DNA from: Treponema sp.
GTDB lineage: Bacteria > Spirochaetota > Spirochaetia > Treponematales > Breznakiellaceae
Direction of reading: 5' to 3'
DNA: 9,019 bases
Assembly (NCBI GenBank): GCA_031278755.1
Contig: JAITJV010000072.1
Coordinates: 1 to 9,019 of the forward strand
The first letter of the stretch is position 1. Every line of letters begins with the position of its first letter. Below the pieces are notes generated by a model. The model made no database searches, had not been told where the DNA came from, and was given only the letters and a program-made list of their open reading frames with translations. A program made the position numbers and the translations under genes. Positions 1 through 5,658 of this stretch are shown here, piece by piece.

Positions 1-54
1 GAACAAGGCGTCAAGCAGTTCAGGACTAATGACCGGGTTTACGCCTATAAGCAT
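1..54 (-). CDS. FucU/RbsD-family sugar mutarotase, N-terminal fragment
   Basis: Only the first 18 codons are present; the gene leaves the window on its left side. Read on the minus strand it begins MLIGVNPVISPELLDALF. This closely resembles the N-terminus of L-fucose mutarotase FucU (ML-x-I/V-x-P-x-ISPELL), and is less like RbsD. The family interconverts the alpha and beta anomers of sugars such as fucose or ribose in the cytosol. The ATG at 54 is preceded by a strong GGGAGGA ribosome site, which supports this start. Upstream lie a sigma-70 type promoter (110-138) and a LacI-family type operator (147-160), as expected for a sugar-utilisation gene. The sugar cannot be assigned from 18 residues, and a chance match is possible, but start, ribosome site and operator agree. 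Confidence 0.6.
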   Translation of the reverse strand, partial: MLIGVNPVISPELLDALF

Positions 55-109
55 ATATCCTCCCTTCGCGGCACGATTCCGGTCTTACGCCGGATGTACC
101 ATGTATTTC

Positions 110-138
110 ATGATCCCCCCGTTTTACCGCTTTGTCAA
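110..138 (-). promoter_or_regulatory. Sigma-70 type promoter for the mutarotase gene
   Basis: On the minus strand a perfect -35 TTGACA (133-138) is followed after exactly 17 bases by GATCAT (110-115), which matches TATAAT at 4 of 6 positions. Transcription would start near 103, giving a leader of about 50 bases before the ATG at 54. The -35 is strong and the -10 weak, the pattern of a regulated promoter; the adjacent operator-like palindrome at 147-160 fits this. Confidence 0.5.
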
Positions 139-146
139 GGGAAAAA

Positions 147-160
147 TGTAAACGATTACA
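147..160. promoter_or_regulatory. LacI-family type operator (cre-like palindrome)
   Basis: TGTAAACGATTACA is a near-perfect palindrome around a central CG. It fits the TGWNANCGNTNWCA pattern of LacI/CcpA-family operators at every fixed position. It lies 8 bases upstream of the -35 box of the mutarotase promoter. The likely ligand is a LacI-family sugar regulator encoded elsewhere. Its place upstream of -35 would suit activation or looping as well as repression. Confidence 0.55.
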
Positions 161-274
161 TAAAAAGGCGGCAGATTGTACCCGCAACAATTACGTTTTA
201 CCGGCAGAAACGAAAAAGATTTTGAGGATGCTCCAAATATCACCGTATAAAATCCCTGGACAACCGCAAAGGCC

Positions 275-298
275 GGCCGGTAAGTTTCCTGTCCGGCC
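275..298 (-). other. GC-rich hairpin downstream of the TPR gene
   Basis: GGCCGG (275-280) pairs with CCGGCC (293-298) around a 12-base loop; a second register uses 271-276 as the left arm. It lies about 60 bases past the stop of the minus-strand TPR gene and could slow or end its transcription. It lacks a real U-tract, having only three T after the arms, so I do not call it an intrinsic terminator. Otherwise 161-357 shows nothing gene-like. Confidence 0.3.
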
Positions 299-357
299 CT
301 GTCTTGCGGGGATCGGTTTACTCGCATGGGGCCATTAGGCCGGGGGACGGCTTTTCC

Positions 358-711
358 TCAGTGGCCCTGCTCCCGCAGCCACTCAAGGTTCCGCCGCGCA
401 TTGGCGCCGCCGCCGCCGGGATCGAGCCTCAACGCCTGCTCCCAGTCCGCGCGGGCGCGCCGGTAATCCCCTTTTTGTGAGTACGCAACGCCCCGGTTGT
501 TATACGCCCACGCATATTCCGGGTCCAGCCGGATCGCCTCGTTGTAATCGGCAATGGCCCTGTCGAAATTCCCCCTTTGAGAATATGCCCTGCCCCGTTC
601 CCGCCAGGCGTTTTTGTTGTCCGGGTCCGGCGCTATGGCCCGGCTGAAGTCCGCAAGGGCGGCCAGCGTCAGGGCGGCGGCCAGCGCCGCCGGTATGGTT
701 TGTTTACACAT
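358..711 (-). CDS. Small exported tetratricopeptide-repeat protein
   Basis: A 117-residue protein of unknown specific function. Residues 1-20 look like a signal peptide (Lys3, then an Ala/Leu-rich core ending AALA). Two complete TPR units follow at about 31-64 and 65-98, each with the W/Y, G-x2-Y, A and D-P landmarks, for example RAIADYNEAIRLDP and RARADWEQALRLDP. A last helix, 99-117, starts with a GGGG stretch. TPRs form protein-binding superhelices, so a periplasmic scaffold or binding role is plausible. The ATG at 711 has a GGGAGGA ribosome site 5 bases upstream. Oddly, the signal peptide runs straight into the second half of a TPR unit (ALADFSRAIAPDP), so the first repeat lacks its first helix. 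The gene stands alone and is divergent from fliS. Confidence 0.75.
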   Translation of the reverse strand: MCKQTIPAALAAALTLAALADFSRAIAPDPDNKNAWRERGRAYSQRGNFDRAIADYNEAIRLDPEYAWAYNNRGVAYSQKGDYRRARADWEQALRLDPGGGGANARRNLEWLREQGH

Positions 712-806
712 ATCATTCCTCCCTTATATAGCCGCCGCTCTCCATACCGCGGAGCCTGCTCCCCCGGAGGCTCATTGGTTGTTTTTCGCAAAAATCTTTT
801 TCAATA

Positions 807-842
807 GAGGCTGTTTCAAAATTTCAGTTCTGGAACAGCCTC
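807..842. repeat. Dispersed palindromic repeat, copy 1 (diverged)
   Basis: The outer arms GAGGCTGTT (807-815) and AACAGCCTC (834-842) are perfectly complementary. Pairing continues inward with a G-T pair, two further pairs and a mismatch around a TTTCAG-like centre. The arms are shared with the palindrome at 8433-8463, so this is a repeat family. No T-tract follows on either strand, so this copy is not an evident terminator. It sits in the divergent region between the TPR gene and fliS. Confidence 0.7.
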
Positions 843-952
843 ACTATAGGGATACGGTAACAAGGGGGCGGGGCGTCCGTCAATGGAAACGTCATATTTT
901 TGAGCGGCCTTTTTTCCCCTTCATTTTCTTTCAAATTTGCGGTAGAATTTCC

Positions 953-979
953 TTAATAAAAAATTTTCCCTGCCGATAA
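953..979 (+). promoter_or_regulatory. Sigma-28 (FliA-type) flagellar promoter for fliS
   Basis: The octamer GCCGATAA at 972-979 matches the sigma-28 -10 consensus exactly. Fifteen bases before it stands TTAA (953-956), 3 of 4 to the TAAA -35 core; a perfect TAAA (957-960) is present at a shorter 11-base spacing. Transcription would begin about 6 bases past 979, giving a leader of roughly 60 bases before the fliS start at 1048. A late flagellar promoter is the expected control for a flagellin chaperone gene. Confidence 0.65.
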
Positions 980-990
980 GGAAGGATAAT

Positions 991-1014
991 CCTGTATTCA
1001 CGGATGAAAACAGG
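991..1014 (+). other. Stem-loop in the fliS leader
   Basis: CCTGT-A-TTCA (991-1000) pairs with TGAA-A-ACAGG (1004-1014, read inward) around a CGGA tetraloop, with one A-A mismatch. In the predicted transcript it would form near the very 5' end, about 20 bases before the ribosome site. It could stabilise the 5' end or bind a regulator. The role is inferred; the pairing is seen directly. Confidence 0.4.
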
Positions 1015-1047
1015 AAGAACCGATTTTTTGACAGGGAGGGGGCTATT

Positions 1048-1491
1048 TTGGCGTATACAAACGGATTATCAACGTACCGGGAAACACGGGTTAAAACGGC
1101 AAGCCAGGGGCAGCTTATCATCATGCTCTATGATGAGGCGGTTAAAAGCCTGGATCGCGGGCTTGAGCTTCTGGGAAAAAACGAATCAAAAAAAGATCCG
1201 GGCAGAATTGAAAACATCAACCGTTCCATACTCAAGGCGCAGGATATTATCACGGAACTGACGGTATCCCTGGATTTTGAACAGGGAGAGGACATAGCAA
1301 AGAACCTTTTTGCCCTGTATACCTGGTTTAACAAAGAGCTTCTTGAAGCGAACATCAGCCAGGACATACGGCGGATTACGGTTATACGGAATATGATAAG
1401 CGAACTGCGGGGCGCCTGGAGCGAGATTGTCTCCAGAAGCCCGGCTGAAACTTCACACAGGGAAGTAAACGGTGTGAATATTGCCGGATAG
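1048..1491 (+). CDS. fliS: Flagellar export chaperone FliS
   Basis: FliS binds newly made flagellin in the cytosol, stops it polymerising early and helps deliver it to the flagellar type III export gate. The 147-residue length suits the family. The N-terminus carries the family hallmark Y-x2-T-x-V/I-x-T-A-x-Q-x2-L-I-x-M-L-Y-D-x-A (about residues 10-30), followed by the helical core with ALYTWFNKELLEAN near 89-102. The start is TTG at 1048, placed 8 bases after a strong GGGAGG ribosome site; the hallmark lies close behind it and I see no better start. A sigma-28 type promoter at 953-979 explains expression late in flagellar assembly. The stop lies 9 bases before the next gene, whose ribosome site fills the gap, so the two are very likely co-transcribed. 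Confidence 0.9.
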   Translation: MAYTNGLSTYRETRVKTASQGQLIIMLYDEAVKSLDRGLELLGKNESKKDPGRIENINRSILKAQDIITELTVSLDFEQGEDIAKNLFALYTWFNKELLEANISQDIRRITVIRNMISELRGAWSEIVSRSPAETSHREVNGVNIAG

Positions 1492-1500
1492 GGAGGGGAC

Positions 1501-2019
1501 ATGGCGGCGCTCACGGAAGAAAGAAAAAATATACAAAACGGTGAAATAAGCCCGGAAGAACTTGACCAGCGGGTTCTTGTTTTACGGCGTTTTCGCAAGC
1601 TGTTGCAGGATCAGCGGGACCGCTTCCGCTCTTATCTTGAAGTTCTGGACAGGCAGAAAGACGTTATCGAAAACGGTACGGCCGAGGATCTTCTTGCCCA
1701 TGTAGATCTCGAAGAAAAAATAGTCCCGTATAATTTTTCCATTCAGAAGGTTATCGATCCGCTGGAAGACATGTACCGTTCCATCAGGGCGGAAAGCGTA
1801 CAGCAGGGCCAGCAGGATGACGTATCCGGCCTTAAGGCCGCGCTTGAGGATCTCAAGGATGAAGCGGTGATCCGTTCAAGCAGAAACCGTGAACTCCTTT
1901 CCCGGCGCATGCTGGAACTCCGCAGCGAAATCAAGTCGTTGCGGAGCAATCCCTATACCGCCAAAAAACCCGCCTTTCCGGACGCGCATACCGCATCCCT
2001 CGTGGACATAAAAGGGTAG
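1501..2019 (+). CDS. FlgN-like flagellar export chaperone
   Basis: A 172-residue, charged and almost wholly helical protein with no signal peptide or membrane segment. Its heptad-like stretches (LRRFRKLLQDQRDRFRSYLE at about 27-46, and LEDLKDEAVIRSSRNRELLS further on) and its size resemble FlgN. FlgN-family chaperones escort the hook-filament junction proteins FlgK and FlgL to the export apparatus. The position directly after fliS supports this; sequence conservation in the family is low, so the call leans on context. The ATG at 1501 follows a GGGAGGGG ribosome site that begins at the fliS stop codon, which suggests translational coupling. The Pro/Ala-rich tail from about residue 150 looks disordered. 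The alternative is a general flagellar coiled-coil protein of unknown role. Confidence 0.6.
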   Translation: MAALTEERKNIQNGEISPEELDQRVLVLRRFRKLLQDQRDRFRSYLEVLDRQKDVIENGTAEDLLAHVDLEEKIVPYNFSIQKVIDPLEDMYRSIRAESVQQGQQDDVSGLKAALEDLKDEAVIRSSRNRELLSRRMLELRSEIKSLRSNPYTAKKPAFPDAHTASLVDIKG

Positions 2020-2025
2020 GGCAGG

Positions 2026-2048
2026 CCGCGGCGTTTCGCAAACCGCGG
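2026..2048 (+). other. GC hairpin after the FlgN-like gene
   Basis: CCGCG (2026-2030) and GTTT (2033-2036) pair with AAAC (2040-2043) and CGCGG (2044-2048) around a CGC loop, with a two-base bulge. It starts 6 bases past the stop codon. No T-run follows, so it is at most a weak terminator or an RNA-stability element. Read-through into polA is likely, as I see no convincing promoter in the 93-base gap. Confidence 0.35.
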
Positions 2049-2112
2049 GCCGCGGCGCGTCCCCGCGTATACCATTTCCCGCCCGTGCGGTAAAATGAAT
2101 CCGGAGAATTTT

Positions 2113-5004
2113 ATGCCGGAAAAAAAAGAAGCCCTTTACCTTATTGATTCCTACGGCCTCATTTACCGTTCATATTTTGCCTTTCTTTCGCATCCGCTGC
2201 GGAATCAGGCGGGCCGGAATATTTCCGCCCTTTTCGGTTTTTCACGGACGCTGGTGAGCCTCCTCCTTGAAGGGGCCCCCGCTGTTGACGGCAGAGGAAA
2301 GCCGCTTTCCGAACCGCAGAAGCCCAGGCGCCTTGCCGCGGTTTTTGATTCCCGTTCTCCGACGTTCAGGCACAGGATGTACGCCGAATACAAGGCGACC
2401 AGGCAGAAAGCCCCCGACGATCTTCATGAGCAGGTTCCTCTGGTGGAAGAAACCCTTGCGGCTCTGGGCGTTCCCGTCCTTAGGGTTGACGGCTACGAAG
2501 CCGACGACGTCATCGCAACGCTGGCGGTGAAGGCCCGCGCCGAAGGCCGGCAGTGCTACATCCTTTCATCGGACAAGGATCTTTTGCAGCTTGTTGACGA
2601 AAGGACCTGGGAATTAAGGCCCCTCAAGGCGCCGAAGGCGGGCGCCGGAAAAGACGGCGATGAAGAAAACGCCGCGGGGCGGTCTTCCGGTACGGTCGGC
2701 GGCCTTCCCTATGAGCTTGTAGGCATGGCGGAGGTTAAACGGGAATGGCAGGTCGCCCCTGAAAAAATGCTCGATCTTCTTGCCCTTACCGGGGACAGTT
2801 CCGATAACGTTCCCGGAGTCAGGGGAATAGGTGAAAAGACCGCGGTCAAACTTATGACGCGCTACGGTTCCCTTGAAAAGATCTATGAAAACATAGCCGG
2901 TATCGAAGGTTCTACGGGGAAAAAGCTTGTCGAGGGAAAAGAAAGCGCCTTTTTTTCGCGGGATCTTATCAGGCTGGAATGTGAGGTTCCCCTTCCCGTT
3001 AAAAATATCGAAGAGCTTTCCGTTGAAAAACTGAACCGGGAGGCGGGAGCGGCTGTTCTTATGAGGGAAGGAATCAGGCAGGCGGCCCATATATTGGACT
3101 CAAAAGTAAAAACCGCTTCGCCGTCCGCCGCTTTTGAAAGTCCCGGCCAAAAGGCCGCGGGGCCGGACCGGAGTCCGCCGCCGCCTTCGCTGCTGGGCGA
3201 AGGAAGCTACCGCGCGATCCTTGATGTAAAGGAGCTTGAGGGAATCCTTGCGGCGGCGAAAAAACAAAAACTTTTGGCGCTTGATTTTGAGACCGATTCT
3301 CTTGACGCGTGGAATTCGCGCCCTATCGGGATCTCCCTTGCCCTTAAACCGAAAGAAGCGTTTTATGCGCCCGTCGCCCCGCACGGCGTTTCATCTTCCG
3401 GCGGCGTTTCGGCCTTTATCGATCCCGCCGGCTGCCGTTCGCTCCTTGCCCCGCTCCTTGACGATCCTGCGATGACCGTCATCGCCCATAACGCCAAGTA
3501 CGATTACAAGGTAAGCCGCGGCTGGGGCCTCAAGAGGTGGCGCTGCCGCATTTGGGACACCATGGTCGCCGCCTGGGTGAATGATCCCGAGCGGAACAAC
3601 TATTCCCTTGATTCCCTCGCCGGCTATCACTTTGATGTTACGCCCATTGCGTATAACTCCATTGTGCCCAAGGGCGGAACCTTTGATATGGTCGATCTCC
3701 GGACCGCCTGCCGTTATTCCGCCGAAGACGCCGATCTTGCCCTGCGCCTGAAGGAATACCTTGAGCCGAAGCTCAGGCAGGCCGAATCGCTTTCGCTTTT
3801 TTTGAATCTTGAAATGCCGCTGCTTCCCGTTCTTGCCGAAATGGAAGGGGAGGGGATACGGATAGAAAGCGCCGTCCTTAGAAGTTACGGGGAAGAAATG
3901 TCCGCCGAAATGAACCGCGTGCAAAGCGAAACCTGGAAAACGGTCGGGCATGAATTCAACCTTGGTTCCCCCAAGCAGCTTCAGGAAGTGCTTTTTAAGG
4001 AACGGAAACTCAAGCCGGGGAAAAAAACAAAGACGGGCTTCTCCACCGATGTTGACGTGCTTGAAGAACTTGCGCGGGAAGATCCGGTGCCCGCGCTTGT
4101 TCTGCGGCACAGGACGCTGTCAAAACTCAAGTCAACCTATATCGACGCCCTGGTGGATACCGCCGACAGGGAAGGCCGTATACATACAAGTTTTGTACAG
4201 ACGGGTACGGCGACGGGCCGCCTTTCAAGCCGCGATCCCAATCTGCAGAACATCCCCATACGCGAGGAAGAAGGGCGGCGCATCCGCGAAGCGTTTACCG
4301 CAAAACCGGGGCATGTTCTTGTCTCCGCGGATTACAGCCAGATAGAACTGGTGATCCTTGCGCACCTTTCGGAAGACGAAGGGCTTTGTTCGGCTTTCCG
4401 CGAAGGCAAGGATGTGCACGCCAGGACGGCGGCCCTTATCTTCGGCGTTGACGAAAAAGACGTGCGCGGCGATCAGCGCCGTATTGCAAAGACTATTAAC
4501 TTCGGCGTGATGTACGGGATGAGCGCGTTCCGCCTTGCCAATGAGCTGGGCCTCAGCCGGACGGAAGCGGCGGCTTTTATAGACGCATACTTTAAAACCT
4601 ATTCCGGCGTAAGCCGCTTTATAGAGGAGCTGGTCCGGAAGACCGAAGAGACAGGCTACGCTTTGACGATCTCCGGCCGCCGCCGCTACATCCAGGCGAT
4701 CAATTCCCGAAACAAAACCGAAAAGGCGGCCGCCGAACGGGTGGCGGTCAACACGCCCATTCAGGGGTCCGCCGCCGACATCGTAAAGACGGCCATGCTC
4801 AAACTCGACAAGGCGCTCGCCGCGGAAAAAAGCGCGGCCCGCCTTCTTTTACAGGTGCACGACGAACTCATCCTTGAGTGCCCAAAGGACGAAGCGAAGG
4901 CGGCGGCCCGCCTGACGGCCGACGTAATGGAAAAGGCGGTAAGCCTCCGTGTTCCGCTTCGCGTCAGCGTCGAGACGGGAAAATGCTGGGGGGATTTTCA
5001 CTAG
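2113..5004 (+). CDS. polA: DNA polymerase I
   Basis: Pol I fills gaps and removes RNA primers during lagging-strand synthesis and repair. At 963 residues all three domains are present. The 5'-nuclease (about 8-320) has LIDSYG with D12, GYEADD (127-132), SSDKDLLQL with D154 and D156, and GDSSDNVPG with D228 and D231. The 3'-5' exonuclease has D391/E393, N460/D464 and Y535/D539, so proofreading should be active. The polymerase has motif A with D740, motif B R789-x3-K793-x3-F797-x3-Y801 and motif C H916-D917-E918. I start at the ATG at 2113 because GGAG lies 6 bases before it; an in-frame ATG at 2095, six codons earlier, has only a weak site. Oddities are a Gly/Ala/charged insert at about 173-197, a Pro-rich linker near 330-355, and Val747 where Escherichia coli has Arg in motif A. 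Confidence 0.97.
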   Translation: MPEKKEALYLIDSYGLIYRSYFAFLSHPLRNQAGRNISALFGFSRTLVSLLLEGAPAVDGRGKPLSEPQKPRRLAAVFDSRSPTFRHRMYAEYKATRQKAPDDLHEQVPLVEETLAALGVPVLRVDGYEADDVIATLAVKARAEGRQCYILSSDKDLLQLVDERTWELRPLKAPKAGAGKDGDEENAAGRSSGTVGGLPYELVGMAEVKREWQVAPEKMLDLLALTGDSSDNVPGVRGIGEKTAVKLMTRYGSLEKIYENIAGIEGSTGKKLVEGKESAFFSRDLIRLECEVPLPVKNIEELSVEKLNREAGAAVLMREGIRQAAHILDSKVKTASPSAAFESPGQKAAGPDRSPPPPSLLGEGSYRAILDVKELEGILAAAKKQKLLALDFETDSLDAWNSRPIGISLALKPKEAFYAPVAPHGVSSSGGVSAFIDPAGCRSLLAPLLDDPAMTVIAHNAKYDYKVSRGWGLKRWRCRIWDTMVAAWVNDPERNNYSLDSLAGYHFDVTPIAYNSIVPKGGTFDMVDLRTACRYSAEDADLALRLKEYLEPKLRQAESLSLFLNLEMPLLPVLAEMEGEGIRIESAVLRSYGEEMSAEMNRVQSETWKTVGHEFNLGSPKQLQEVLFKERKLKPGKKTKTGFSTDVDVLEELAREDPVPALVLRHRTLSKLKSTYIDALVDTADREGRIHTSFVQTGTATGRLSSRDPNLQNIPIREEEGRRIREAFTAKPGHVLVSADYSQIELVILAHLSEDEGLCSAFREGKDVHARTAALIFGVDEKDVRGDQRRIAKTINFGVMYGMSAFRLANELGLSRTEAAAFIDAYFKTYSGVSRFIEELVRKTEETGYALTISGRRRYIQAINSRNKTEKAAAERVAVNTPIQGSAADIVKTAMLKLDKALAAEKSAARLLLQVHDELILECPKDEAKAAARLTADVMEKAVSLRVPLRVSVETGKCWGDFH

Positions 5005-5068
5005 TATAAACCGGGCGCGTCAGGCCGCCGGGCGTAAAGCGCGGATCATGCCTGCCGTTAGGCCGGCC

Positions 5069-5111
5069 CGGCGTCCGTCCGTGAAGCCGGCTGCTTTGCG
5101 GACGGACGCCG
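5069..5111. terminator. Hairpin between convergent polA and the DsbA-like gene
   Basis: GGCGTCCGTCCG (5070-5081) and CGGACGGACGCC (5099-5110) are exact reverse complements, extended by one C-G pair to a 13-bp stem around a 17-base loop. It lies between two convergent genes, 2 bases from the stop of the minus-strand gene, where a shared bidirectional terminator is expected. Neither side has a T-tract, so termination would need Rho or another factor. A shorter stem, 5027-5033 with 5066-5072, could compete. Confidence 0.5.
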
Positions 5112-5112
5112 C

Positions 5113-5610
5113 CTATAGACTTTCAAGGAATTTCCGCACTTCGTCGCGGCTGACCCCGACGCCGCCTTTGGCGTCGAGTTTTTTGCCGTCCGAGCGGAAA
5201 GCCGGCACGAACCAGACGCCGTCTTTTTCATAGGCAAGGTCGTTGTTTTCGTCAACCTGTTTGGCGTATTTTCCCGAATCAAGTATGGCGCGGAATTTTT
5301 CCGCATCCACGACGCCCTTGAGTATGCCGCAGAGCACTTCCGGTTTTTCCACATCCCGCCGTTCAAGGGCGACGGCCTGGAACATCGCCTTGTGGAAGGC
5401 GGCCATGTCGGCGCCGAGTTCCTTTGCCGCGTAGTAGCTTTGGCAGGCAAGGTATGTGTGGGGCCGGTGATCCTCGGGAAGGGGATGCGACTCTATGGGC
5501 CGCCACTCTATATCCAGCCCCTGATGTTTTCCGGCGAGTTCGCTCAGGTACTCGTATCCCTTCTTGCAGAAAGGACATTCATAATCATAAAAGATCCGCA
5601 TTTTCGGCAT
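5113..5610 (-). CDS. DsbA/FrnE-like thioredoxin-fold oxidoreductase
   Basis: A 165-residue protein of the DsbA superfamily. The active site C12-P-F-C15 follows a short first strand (MRIFYDYECPFC), an all-helical insert occupies the middle, and the cis-proline loop is V135-P136 in WFVPAF. There is no signal peptide or membrane segment, so it should act in the cytosol, as FrnE-type and 2-hydroxychromene-2-carboxylate isomerase-like members do. Two cysteines outside the active site (C56 and C94) could act as resolving or structural thiols. The ATG at 5610 is 4 bases after a near-perfect AAGGAGGG ribosome site, which selects it over the Met three codons in. It lies 48 bases downstream of the DUF362 gene on the same strand, so the two form a probable redox operon. 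The substrate cannot be told from sequence. Confidence 0.8.
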   Translation of the reverse strand: MPKMRIFYDYECPFCKKGYEYLSELAGKHQGLDIEWRPIESHPLPEDHRPHTYLACQSYYAAKELGADMAAFHKAMFQAVALERRDVEKPEVLCGILKGVVDAEKFRAILDSGKYAKQVDENNDLAYEKDGVWFVPAFRSDGKKLDAKGGVGVSRDEVRKFLESL

Positions 5611-5622
5611 AAGGCCCTCCTT

Positions 5623-5649
5623 TCATAAAGCTCATAAAGCTCATAAAGC
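5623..5649. repeat. Three tandem 9-bp repeats between the redox genes
   Basis: TCATAAAGC occurs three times without a mismatch at 5623-5631, 5632-5640 and 5641-5649. The array fills most of the 48-base gap between the DUF362 stop and the ribosome site of the DsbA-like gene. Copy number could change by slippage and would alter the spacing between the genes but not their reading frames. Confidence 0.85.
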
Positions 5650-5658
5650 GTATCCGTT

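Noticed and set aside
85..111. An eight-codon minus-strand frame (MKYMVHPA) before the mutarotase gene, possibly a leader peptide
   Set aside because: Its ATG overlaps the predicted -10 box and lies upstream of the expected transcription start, and it has no ribosome site.
840..852. A 12-base match, TCACTATAGGGA, to the core of the T7 RNA polymerase promoter
   Set aside because: The upstream recognition half matches at only a few positions, no phage genes are near, and the stretch overlaps the end of the dispersed palindrome. Chance is the better explanation.
2026..2048. An intrinsic terminator separating the flagellar genes from polA
   Set aside because: The stem has a bulge and no T-run follows, so it is listed only as a hairpin.
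3391..4110. A 239-codon open frame on the minus strand inside polA
   Set aside because: It lies fully opposite the conserved exonuclease and polymerase parts of polA. Its composition is that of a reverse-complement shadow of GC-rich coding sequence, with no recognisable motif.
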